From NCBI GenBank assembly GCA_025677825.1, contig JAIXMO010000044.1, positions 186,001 to 250,000 on the forward strand: 64,000 bases of DNA. Direction: 5' to 3'. Under the pieces are notes generated by a model. That model had not been told where the DNA came from. It saw only the letters and a list, made by a program, of their open reading frames with translations, and ran no database searches. This DNA is from Helicostylum pulchrum. Lineage: Eukaryota > Mucoromycota > Mucoromycetes > Mucorales > Mucoraceae. Each line of letters starts with the position of its first letter. Positions within the stretch are counted from its first letter, which is position 1. Made by a program: the position numbers and the translations under genes. Shown piece after piece: positions 34,968 through 46,050 of the stretch.

Positions 34968-35960
34968 TTATTCTTCAAGCTTATTTAAAAACAAACAAGT
35001 AAATATTTCGGGATTACAGTCAGGTAAAGAAGCTAGCTCCCAATATGAAGCACGAGGATTATATGTAGATAGTTTAGAAGGTTTCAGGTACCCAATTGAT
35101 ACTTCTCGTTCCGTTTGTTGAATCAACTGTCGTTCATCTTCCACTTGAAACGTTTCAAATAATTTATTACTTGCTTGCACTCGAGATTCTTGGTTTGACC
35201 ATATGTTTGCCTCATTCATTTCAATCTTGACTTTTTTATCTACTTTGTTTAGTGATTTGGACAATGCGAGTGTAGTCTGGTATAATTCGTCATTCTTGTC
35301 TTCATTTTTAGTTACCCGTCGTTGATTGATTTTACTTATAATGTACTTTGTGGAAAAGTCTGCATCACTTTCGGTATCCATAGCTCCAAATGCATTATGA
35401 TTTTGATCGGTATCCATCATATTAAAGTCTTTTTGATATTTATCGATGTTAGAACTATCTAAACACTTGTTTAGATGAACTTCTTTTTGATACAGGCTAA
35501 ATTGAGCAAGTTCTTTTCCGCAAATAATACACCCTTCAATCACTTGCTCAACATGGTTTAAAGACGAAATACATTCTTCTATATGTGTTTGTCGAAATTC
35601 AGTGGTATTAAACGACAAGTCTATTTTGCAAATAGGACAAGCATACTCGTTCAAGTTAACCGTAAGTTCCTGTTTATATTTATTCTCTTGCTGCTCCATA
35701 AACTGTCCTTCTGCTCTTGACGGTGAGGGAGACTCGGCCTTATGACAGTTTAAATTTGCTGATGTATATTCTTTTTTTAATCGAGCTTCAGTCGATTCAG
35801 AGTTAAAAGATGACATACATGGTATATTGTTATTCTCTTGTTTCCATTTGTTGTCAATTTCGTTTTTTACTGCGTTAGAGAGATTAGGTTTGGCTTCTTT
35901 TTTCAAGCGAGTTTTACGTAGAGATAAAGAAATTGGTTTCTTTTTTGTGCCGTTGTCCAT
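34968..35960 (-). CDS. Protein with tandem UBZ4-like zinc fingers (possible SLX4-type scaffold)
   Basis: A single exon of 330 residues if started at 35960 (MDNGTKKK); an in-frame extension to 36038 adds only leader-like hydrophobic residues. Two zinc fingers of identical spacing, C-x2-C-x14-H-x3-C, lie at about 108-130 (ACPICK ... HIEEC) and 144-166 (GCIICG ... HLNKC). Tandem UBZ4 fingers of this form bind ubiquitin in DNA-repair proteins such as SLX4 and FAN1. The basic N-terminus (KKKPISLSLRKTRLKK) could be a nuclear signal. No nuclease or SAP domain is visible, so SLX4 is only a suggestion. The stop is 108 bases from the divergent-oriented leader of the Ssd1 gene on the same strand. Confidence 0.65.
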   Translation of the reverse strand: MDNGTKKKPISLSLRKTRLKKEAKPNLSNAVKNEIDNKWKQENNNIPCMSSFNSESTEARLKKEYTSANLNCHKAESPSPSRAEGQFMEQQENKYKQELTVNLNEYACPICKIDLSFNTTEFRQTHIEECISSLNHVEQVIEGCIICGKELAQFSLYQKEVHLNKCLDSSNIDKYQKDFNMMDTDQNHNAFGAMDTESDADFSTKYIISKINQRRVTKNEDKNDELYQTTLALSKSLNKVDKKVKIEMNEANIWSNQESRVQASNKLFETFQVEDERQLIQQTEREVSIGYLKPSKLSTYNPRASYWELASLPDCNPEIFTCLFLNKLEE

Positions 35961-36049
35961 GTATATACAAAAATAAATAAAAATAAAAAAAATAGATAAA
36001 AAAAGATTTTTTTTTCTAGGAAATAATTCTTTCAGCACGTTACACCTGT

Positions 36050-36973
36050 CTATTCTCTGGTCTTATCTCCTTTCTTCCCTTTTCTTCTGCTTTCTCTTCT
36101 TCTGGCCCTATTTCTTCTTTTTTCTTGCTTCCTCTTCTTTTCTTGGGCCTCCATCTCTTGTCTTCTCTTTGTCTCCTCAGCTTCTTCTCTCAAGTTAAAC
36201 AAATGAAGCTCCGTCTTTCTTGCTTCTTCTTCTTCTCTTGCTATTCATTTTGCCATTTGCAATCTAACTATCTCTTCTTCAAATTCAGTTTGTACTAAAG
36301 AAGGTCTTAACCTTGGTGTAGCACGAGGCGGATCATCTTATTGATTAGTTGCTTGTATTAAGGTATGTCGTTTTAAAGTCACTTGCTGACTAAGTGAAGG
36401 CGAAGCTGCAGCACTTTGTGAAGTACGTAACTTAGCAGCACGCGCGAAAGTAGGAGGGGCTTGGCTATCGGTAGTATTGGAAGGTGCTTTTTGGACTTTT
36501 AGATTCTTTTTAGAAACACATTTTTGGACTTTAGAATGTGCCTTTTGGGTTTTATAAAGTAACTCTTGGCTATTGGTAAAAGAAGAATCGGTGTTGGAAG
36601 AAGGCACTTTCTGGTTCTTGATAGGAGGAGTTGAACAAATCTCGGTGGAAAGAGCTTTTTGGACCTTGGCAAGTTCTTTTTGGGATTCATTAAGTAATTT
36701 TTGGCTTTTGGAAGAAGGTGTCTTTTGACCCTTTGATGAAGGTGGTACTGCCTTTTTGGTATATGGGGCCTGTTTTTTTTTTTGGTCAAGTATTAGAATT
36801 TACCTTTTGGCTCATTTACCTTTTTATTATTCAATACATTAGTTTCCTTGGAAATATTTTTTAAAGCACTTCCTTTATTCTTTGAACTTTTGTTCTTTTG
36901 GACTTGCTTTCCTTTTTTTATTGAAGGAAAGGGTAGCGACGGTAGGCTTGTTGTTTCCTTTGCTCTTAGACAT
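36050..36973 (-). pseudogene. Broken gene for a Lys/Ser/Glu-rich repetitive, coiled-coil protein
   Basis: Minus strand. An ATG at 36973-36971 opens MSKSKGNNKPTVATLSFN, then the frame is lost at a poly-A tract. After a candidate acceptor at 36771-36770, one frame runs from 36769 to a TAG at 36052-36050. It is interrupted only by TAA at 36340-36338 and TGA at 36247-36245. It encodes degenerate repeats (KGQKTPSSKSQKLLNESQKE, KVQKALSTE), then PRATPRLRPSLVQTEFEEEI and a highly charged helix (EEEEARKTELHLFNLREEAE). Coding character clearly continues across both stops. I do not recognise the family. It ends 90 bases before the UBZ-protein start on the same strand. Confidence 0.6.
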
Positions 36974-37447
36974 ATCGATAGTAGGTTCTGGGAAAAAAAT
37001 AAAGAGATAGAGAGAGGAAAAAAAAATTAACGAACTAAAAGAATAGAAAAATAAATGTATGTCAAATTAGGGGGTATAGCGAAATAGCAACAAAATTAAA
37101 GGCTTTCATGAACCAAAAAAAAAAAAGCATATACATGTATATATATACATAACGATGTAGACGATCTTACCAAGTTTGCTGTTTACATACAATATTGCAA
37201 GCTACAGTTATATATATATATAGTATGTTGGCTTTTGACGTCTTTTCCTTGTCAATGCAAGAGAATGCAAAATGAATTAGACTCAAGCCAATAATAGAGC
37301 TTGTTTCCGATCACTACGAAAACCCCAATCTCAACTTTATAATTATCAATAGTTTAATAAAGTACAAAGTTAAAAGAAGATTGTGTCATCCAACAACATT
37401 TTTTCTTGCATGTGTGAAAGTGACTATTTTATCAGCCTACTAAGCGG
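36974..37447. other. Intergenic, no gene seen
   Basis: AT-rich with (TA)n near 37140 and 37205-37220. No gene is recognised. Confidence 0.5.
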
Positions 37448-37610
37448 TATTTATTCTATCTTTTTTTTTTAAAAAAAATAGATAAATCACTTTTCTTTCT
37501 CTTCTGCTTTACAATGCATACCACTTGTAGGTATTATATATGTACTTTTTAAAAGATCTTGTAACTATATCTTCTAGTTATTCATTTACTATCCTTCATT
37601 TTTTTTAGTA
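37448..37610 (+). repeat. Copy B of the duplicated 5' module
   Basis: Counterpart of 5220-5362: T/A tract, ATAGATAAATCACTTTTCTT, pyrimidine tract, start ATGCAT at 37514, a GTATTATATATG donor region, TACTTTTTAAAAGA and an acceptor ending TTTTTTTTAG. It is somewhat longer in the intron part than copy A. Downstream coding remains of the two copies are not obviously the same. Confidence 0.65.
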
Positions 37611-38497
37611 TTTTTATTTTCTATATCTTCATACAAAAGAATAAAGTTATTTTTTCAAGCAACTGCCAGGCGTAAGCTAGCACAAGGCCATGAGATCCGC
37701 CAAATTATTATGGGCTCCACTTATATAGGTATCCTCAAAAAATTCTACAAACCAAAACTTCAACATTTACCAGGTGAAGTCGTTCTTGATGCTAGCATTA
37801 GGAAAAAAACTTAATATTTCTAATGCTATCCTCTATGATGAAGTTAAAAAATGGGAAAATTGTCATGATTTAGTACAGTTTTTTTCAAAATTGTGAATCT
37901 GCCGCTGATACTCGTACGAGAATTTTATAAAAGACCATACTGAAAGTTTGCGAAGAATATTAGAAGCCGAACATAATAATAACAAGAGCAACACACTATT
38001 ATCAGAGTTTGCTCAGGACATCAAAGCCTATTTACTGCATCCTGCCGTTGATAAGATTCTCGGTATGCGTTTTTCTAAAGGGTTGAAAGAACTGGATGCG
38101 ACCAACGAGAGGGAAAACCTTCATCACGAAGGCCTAATGACAGCTCTCTTGGTAGCATACTGTTCTTTATTAAAATATAAACAATACACATACTATAAAA
38201 AATTTATCAAAAAAAAAACTGCAATAACGCTTTGTGATGCATTCTCTACTTCTGCTGGTAGTAGATGATGCACCAACTTTGGCCAAATTGGGTGAGATCA
38301 ATTAGGAAGGAGAGACCATCGCGGCGGGATGTTTGTTCTTGACACATCTGTAAAACAAATCAAGAGAACAAATGGTGTTTTGTTTGATTTTATCCATAGC
38401 AAAACTCTTTCTTTCGCCAGTAAAAAAGATGAAATCAATACTGATTCGTTCGATTTCCAGCTTTCTATGCCTATCAGCTCTCTAAATATTATATAAA
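37514..38497 (+). pseudogene. Broken gene downstream of duplicated 5' module
   Basis: Coding-like blocks in different frames follow the module. The first (about 37670-37790) reads ARRKLAQGHEIRQIIMGSTY and LQHLPGEVVLDASI. The second (about 37948-38268) reads DIKAYLLHPAVDKILGMRFSKGLKELD and HHEGLMTALLVAYCSLLKYK, but stops. The third (about 38310-38497) reads GMFVLDTSVKQIKRTNGVLF, FASKKDEIN and SFDFQLSMPISSL before TAA. Stops and frame changes separate them. No known domain is recognised. Confidence 0.5.
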
Positions 38498-38850
38498 ATA
38501 ATAAAGGTTTTATCTCTTCATATGATCTATTTAATCATGATGATGTATTCAATTTTTTTTGTTTGTACTCATATTTATGAATATATCAACTTGTTATTAC
38601 AGCTTGTTTCGTGCAGCAGATTCCTTTTTTTATGAGAATAAACAAAGTTGAGTGAGTGCATAAACGTGCAAATAGAATGTGTTTCGAAATAAAATAAAAA
38701 TAAATAATCGGAGTTGTAATGTCAAAGTTGGAGTTTTTTTTTGCGAGGCTCTCTTGGGGGGAGGTGCCGGACAGACAGGATTATCAAAAGTGAAACAGCA
38801 AGGCAAAAGTAGATAATCTTCCTCTTCTCTTTGACAGATCTTCAGCAACC
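38498..38850. other. Intergenic, RPL27 upstream region
   Basis: Contains AT-rich sequence with a GC-richer patch near 38745-38790. It probably holds the ribosomal protein promoter; no specific element can be named. Confidence 0.4.
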
Positions 38851-39920
38851 ATGGTCAAATTCATCAAGGCTGGTAAAGTACGTACACTTACCTCTACAGC
38901 GAAACGAAAAAAATGGATGAAATCTGATGGATTGATTTCGTTATGGATGGATGGAGGGGGATTTTTTTAATTTATGGATATCTTTTTTAAAAAAAGACAG
39001 AAGAGCAAATTTTTTGTTACATGGAAAAATACCTCCCCTTTCCTCCATTGTTCAACTTTGTGTTTTTAATGTTTTCAAATTGACTTATTTTTATCATTAT
39101 TATTAGGTTGTCGTTATTTTACAAGGTCGTTTTGCCGGTAAAAAGGCCGTTGTCGTCCGTAGTACGTATTTATATTTATTGAACAACAGAAAATATAAGA
39201 GTATTCCTTCAATTGTGCTTTGGACTTTTTGTGTATGCGATTCAACTGTTACTTTTAATGATGTGTATATTATACAACAACAAACAGCGTCACCCATGGA
39301 TAACATAAAATCGATAGCGGCACACTATTTTAATTCGATAACAACAGTAGCAACAAAATCACGAATACAAACGTCAAAAAAAAAAAAAGCACAATTTTAC
39401 GATACTCTTGTATATAAAAAAAATGAAATCAATTATTAATATAAATCATTATTATAGACCATGACGAAGGAACCAAGGATAGACCCTACGGTTATGCCGT
39501 TGTCGCTGGTGTAGAACGTTCTCCCCTCAAGGTCACCAAGGCCATGGGTAAGAAGAAGACTGCCAAGCGCTCCAAGGTCAAGCCTTTCGTCAAGATTGTT
39601 AACTACAACCACATGATGCCCACTCGGTAAGAATTTTAACTGACGAATAAATGCGACACAGAAGAAGAAGAAAAAACTAACTAACTGATAATTTTATAGT
39701 TACGGTTTGGAATTAGAACAAATCAAGGGTACCGTCTCTGCTGAGACTTTCAAGGAACCTACTCAACGTGAAGATTCCAAGAAGGTAAATTATAATTTTT
39801 CATCTGTTTGTTTTGCAGGAAATTAACTTTTTTTTTAATTAATAGGTTATCAAGAAGCTCTTCGAAGAACGTTACCAAACTGGTAAGAACAAGTGGTTCT
39901 TCAGCAAGCTCAGATTCTAA
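38851..39920 (+). CDS. RPL27: 60S ribosomal protein eL27
   Basis: Exons 38851-38877, 39107-39161, 39458-39626, 39700-39784 and 39846-39920 give 136 residues, exactly the family length. The start [20 protein letters not shown] and the end [11 protein letters not shown] are diagnostic of eL27. It has the KOW-type fold of the large subunit. The first exon is only 27 bases and introns 1 and 2 (229 and 296 bases) are the longest of a clear gene in this window, a pattern common for ribosomal protein genes. Codons are C-rich at third position. Confidence 0.97.
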
Positions 39921-40450
39921 ACTCGTTTTTTTTTTCTTTCAAATCTGTCACTTTTTTCTTTAAAAAAAATGACTTTTTTATTTTTGTAATAAATAACAAA
40001 TCTCTTTGAAAATATACAATGTCTTTTTTTTTATATATGTATTTAAAACTCTTAAAAGCAATTAGAGCTGACATGATAGTATTCTTATTTAAAAGGTGCA
40101 TTTTCGGAAAGTTTTTATCATTTACAAAACGTTTACTCTGAGGTTTGATGTACGTCTAGTAACAGCTGTAAAGGAAATTGCCTTTTTTTTCAATTAAAAA
40201 GCGCGGCCCGGGAGTCGGAGAAAAAAAGCTATACACAGACAGAGAGAGAGAAAGGTGGGGAGAGGCAGATATAGGGGGGAGTTCAATGAGAGGATGGGGG
40301 GAGAACAATGTAAAATTGTGGTCAGTGGTACAGTCAGATTAAGCCTTCTCTTTCCTTGCACATCAAGTAATGTATCCATCCATCCATCCAAATGTTACTA
40401 TAACAACAAACAAACACAGCAGTAAAAAGTTCTAATTGACTTTTATAGAT
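39921..40450. other. Intergenic, RPS0 upstream region with probable leader intron
   Basis: Poly-T tracts follow the RPL27 stop. A GA/GT-rich segment lies at 40225-40330. A GTAATG donor near 40366 and a TATAG acceptor at about 40448, two bases before the RPS0 ATG, suggest an intron in the 5' untranslated region. This is an inference from splice-like sites only. Confidence 0.4.
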
Positions 40451-41419
40451 ATGTCTCGTGTTCCTTCCGTTCTCAACCCCACCGAAGAGGATATCCAACT
40501 CCTTTTGAGTGCCCAATGTCACATTGGTACTAAGAACGCCAACACCCGTATGGCTACTTATATCCACAAGCGTCGTGCTGACGGTAAGAAAAATAAGCTT
40601 ATTTGTTTGTATATTGGAAAATCACCAACACCTTTTTTTTTTCTAACTTAGGTATCAACTTGATCAACGTTGGTAAGACTTGGGAAAAGCTCATCCTCGC
40701 TGCCCGTGTCATTGCTTCCATTGAGAACGTAAGTTTTTCTACAATTCAATATATATACATATATAGAAAAAGAAGACTTATATTATTATCACTATTAGCC
40801 CCAAGACATTGTTGTCGTCTCTGCTCGTCCTTATGGTCACCGTGCTGCCCTTAAGTTCGCCAAGTATATTGGTGCTGAAGCCATTGTCGGTCGTTTCACT
40901 CCCGGTACTTTCACCAATTACATCACCCGTTCTTTCCGTGAACCTCGTTTGGTTATCTGTACTGATCCTCGTTCAGATTTCCAAGCTGTTCTCGAAGCTT
41001 CTTATGTCAACATCCCCGTTATCTCTCTTGCTGATACCGATTCTTCTCTCCAATATGTTGATGTTGCTATCCCCACTAACAACAAGGCCAAGCACGCTAT
41101 TGGTTTGATCTACTGGCTCATGGCTCGTGCCGTCCTCCGTCTCCGTGGTACTTTGGACTACGAGACCGCTTGGGACGTCATGGTTGATATGTTCTTCTAC
41201 CGTGATCCTGAGGATATCGAGAAGGAAAACGCTGATGCCGAGATCGAGGAAGGTGAATTCGCTGCCACTGCTGAGGCTGCCACTGGTGAGTGGGCTGTTG
41301 AAGGTGAGGCCACTGAAGGTGTTGCCGGTATTGCTGCCGCTGCTGACTGGTCTGCTTCTCGCACTACCGATTGGGCTGATGAGACCGAAGCTCCCGCTAC
41401 CTCTTCTTGGGAAGCTTAA
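40451..41419 (+). CDS. RPS0: 40S ribosomal protein uS2 (S0/SA)
   Basis: Exons 40451-40583, 40652-40728 and 40799-41419 give 276 residues. Conserved uS2 motifs are plain: [68 protein letters not shown] and [13 protein letters not shown]. The acidic tail with W-containing repeats (GEWAVEG, ADWSAS, SSWEA) is typical of eukaryotic S0/SA. It works in late 18S rRNA maturation and in the small subunit. C-ending codons dominate. Confidence 0.97.
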
Positions 41420-41694
41420 ATGTTATCTATTGTAACAATTTAATAAAATTACCTTTTTTAAAAGAACAAACAAAATACAAACTAGCACTTTAAAAAAAAA
41501 AGGGGGGGGGGGGGAGAGAGTATGATATTAAGGAGCTTTTTTATCATTATTATACAGTCGTGTCATTTAGTACTCCCTGTTTATTATATATGTATTGTTA
41601 CACATGGAATAAATTATCTGTCTTTATTTTTCTTTATTTTCTTATATTATAAAATATTATCTCTTCTTTCCTTTCCCTTCTCATCACATTCATA

Positions 41695-42840
<1,146 letters not shown>

Positions 42841-42942
42841 TTTATATCTTCCCCATACACAAAACACATCCAAATTTAGTATTTTAATTTTACCACATAA
42901 TCTCTCTTTTTACATATACACAAAAAAAAACTTTTTTATTTT

Positions 42943-45900
42943 TTATAATTTTCTTTTTTTATGAACATTTACTACTGCTTTTCTATTTGGAGTTAGGTTT
43001 TTTTGTGCCGAGCTTTCTTTATTTCTTCGCATAGCCTTAGCTTCTTTTTTCTTTTCTTTATCATTCTTCTTTGTTAATTTGGCGAGCTTCTTACGTTCTC
43101 TTTCTCTTCTTAAAAGCTCTTCAAATGAATATGCGCCGTCCCCTGTATTTTTTTCTTCAGTAACTACTTTAGTCCCCTTATTTTCAAGAGATGAATGGGA
43201 AATTGTTGGTACTTCTAATTCATCATTACTTTTTTGAACGCTACCTTGGCTGTTTTCTGTTGGTGTTTCTTGAGAGACATCATCTTCGATTGGTGTTTTC
43301 CTTTTTGAAGTTTTTTTATTGCTTTTAGTCTCTTTAGGTGTAGTCTCCTCTACATCGGGTATCTCAGCTTCGATTTCTTTAGTACCTTCTTCTCCAGTAG
43401 GTATATTTCGATATGCTTTTTTCAATTTTGCGTTTTTAGTAGGTTTCTCAACCACATAAATCTCTTGAATTGTTGGTTCATTCGAGCTACTAGTCTCTTC
43501 AACAGGAATTTCTTCAGTATACTTACGCACAGAGGTTCGTCTTGGTTTACGACCCTTAATTCTTTTATTTGATATATTTTCTGCATCGGTCGGCTCTGAT
43601 AGTGCCATCTCCGTATCTTTAAGTTTATTTGCAATGTTAGTTAATTCACTGGAAGATTCCTCTTTGATTTCTTCGTCAAAGACATATGGATCGACTTGGT
43701 TTAGGAGTGTGTCAGTATTAGTGAGCTCTGATGATACGGTCTCGATATGTTGTTCTTGAGAAACAGTCTTTTCGATTTGCTTTACAGGTTCTTCACGTTT
43801 ATTTTTGGAACGTTTTGTTTTTTTACTAGGAGCTTGTTCAATCTCTACAGGTTCAACATTGGTAGTTTCAAGATTTGTAGAAGTTATAATTTTTTCCGAG
43901 TTTTGTACTGCTTGTTCATCTACTAAATTATTAGATTGTTTCTTTTCTGTCGAGGCAGTTGGTCTTCTGCGTTTAGGCGTTTTAATAGGCGTAGTCTCAG
44001 TACTTGGCGCAATAGAACCGACTTCTTCAATATGCTCTACTGGAGTTTCTTTAACTGGTCTTTTTTTGGCCGGTTTCTTGGCTCTTGAGTTCGTTTTCGA
44101 AGTAAGCTCCTTGACATCAGTTTCTTCGTTAGTTTCGGTAGGAATGCTTTCAACGGGTATATTATCAAGTACTTTTTTCCCTACAGGGCTCTTTGATCTC
44201 GTGCGACTTGCTACTGGGGTTCTTGGTCTTGAGGCATTGGATACTGGGCTACTAGATCTTGTCTTCTTTGTCACGGGAGTCCTCGGTTTTCGGGACTTCC
44301 TTTGAACTGGTGCCTTTTCTTCGATTAAGCTCTCTGCTGTTGGTCCCTGCTCTGCTGGGTTCTTATCTACTGTGCTATGCTCCACTGGGCTCTGTTCTAC
44401 TTGGATTTGTTCTACTTGGATCTGTTCTACCGAAGAATTTGTTGGTCGCTTTTTGACTTTCGAATTTCTTGCTTTTTTACTCGGGAAAACTTCAGTCTCG
44501 ACAGTCCAATTAGTATCTGCATTATGAGGTACATCATTTGATTTGGCTTGATCGCTATTAGATTCTGGTATTGTATCGACTGTTTCCGTGGATTGATTTT
44601 CTAGCTTCATTCGCTCTTCGTACAGCTTTTTGGTCTCGCTTCTAGATGTCCTTTTAGGTCTAGGACCGTGTACTACTTGTGCTATAACATCTCTACTGCC
44701 TATACTCTTCTTTGGGATTGGATTTTCTTGCAGTACAGCTTTTGGTACCACATATTCTTTCTTGATATGGACTCGTTTTTTGGGAACTCGCTTTTCAGCT
44801 TTTAATTTTTCAGCTTTTAACTTTTCGGTTATTAATTTGTGTGCATTTAATTTTTCGGCTTTTAACTTTTCAGCTTCTACACTTTCAGCTTCGACTGCTG
44901 GGGTTTCAGTTACTCTCTGTTCGACTTCCAGCTTTTCAACTTCCAGCCTTTCAGCGACTCGCTTTTGTTTTTTTGTTTTTTCTTTCCTCGATAACTTATA
45001 TATGTCTGTACTATTTGATATTTGTGGATTTTGATCTACTGTGACTGGATCAGATAGACTAGAGTTGTTGTTTAGATCTGGCTCTTTTGATCCAAAAGTT
45101 GTTTCCAAGTAGTTACATATATAGCCAACATCAAATTCATCGTCATCAAGTGGAATATCGGCCAACATATCTGGACAGCTAATAAAAGAAAGTATGTTAA
45201 TTTAACGTATATAGAAACAGTGTTAAAAAAATCTTACTCTAATACGCCGGGAGCGTCAAGAGATAAATCACTATCTGAATCTACACTTGAAGCTACAGTT
45301 GAATTTATAACGGATCTCCCAGCTGATCCTCGAGCTGATCTTCGGGCTGAATCAGCTATACCTCTGCTATCGACTTCTTTTTCGGCTTCTTTCTCGACCT
45401 CTTTCTCGATTTCTTCCTCTTCGTCAGATTCACTTTCACTATCACCCTGTGAGACAAAATTTCCCATAAGATGAACACCACTGTATGTACGGTATAAGAT
45501 AGAGAATATATTTTATTATTATTATTATTACTATTATTTCTACTTACTTCGGACCAGCGGATCGGAAGAGGATTTTTTCACCTTTTAAACAAGTAATGTC
45601 AATAACATGTTGCTCAAACTTTTCTGGAATCAATGAGCATAATAAAAAGCGTGTATCTTGAAACTCCATATACACGGATGTCCTTTCCGGACCTTGGAAA
45701 CTACTGATAGAAGCCTAAAATGGGGTAACTATGCATCAGTTATTTTGAAAGCTTGCCCATTTAAAGTGAAAAAAAAATATACCATGGTTATTTTGAACGA
45801 TCCATCAACGGAAACCGCGCGGGTCTTCCCAGGTTCTATTTCTAAACCTAGAAAAAAAACGTGTTATAGCTTAACATTACGGGTTTGGCACACATGCATA

Positions 45901-45945
45901 TATATGTAAAACGAAATTTATACCCCAAAGGCCTCTCACTTTCAT
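42943..45945 (-). CDS. Nucleoplasmin-like (NPL) domain protein with long Lys/Glu repeats, no FKBP domain
   Basis: Exons (minus strand) 45945-45924, 45847-45783, 45714-45548, 45480-45238 and 45178-42943 give 910 residues. The first 100 residues match the NPL domain found at the N-terminus of nuclear FKBPs and histone chaperones: GLWGLEIEPGKTRAVSVDG, FKITMASIS, FLLCSLIPEKFEQ and GPNGVHLMGNF, followed by an acidic tract (SESESDEEEEIEKEVEKEAE). The fourth exon's acceptor at 45482-45481 was chosen because it alone gives the NPL motif VHLMGNF in phase. The other 750 residues are low-complexity Lys/Glu/Thr/Val repeats (KLKAEKLNAHKLITEKLKAE; repeated PVEQI and TPVSRTRS-like units) ending in a basic KKRKL. 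No FKBP isomerase domain follows. Likely nuclear or nucleolar. Confidence 0.75.
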
Positions 45946-46050
45946 ATTTATTTGTTTTGAAGAAAAAAAAAAAAGGGGGTGAATGAAATATAAAAAAAAA
46001 TATTTATTTATTTATTTGATGTGTTTATGGTGATATGATTATGACTGGCT

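Noticed and set aside
35961..36038. Hydrophobic N-terminal extension (signal anchor) of the UBZ protein
   Set aside because: It is encoded by leader T-tracts; a nuclear zinc-finger protein starting at MDNGTKKK is more likely.
43805..45044. Plus-strand frames of 65-166 codons opposite the NPL protein
   Set aside because: Antisense shadows of Lys/Glu/Thr repeats, giving Leu/Phe/Ser-rich products with no domain.
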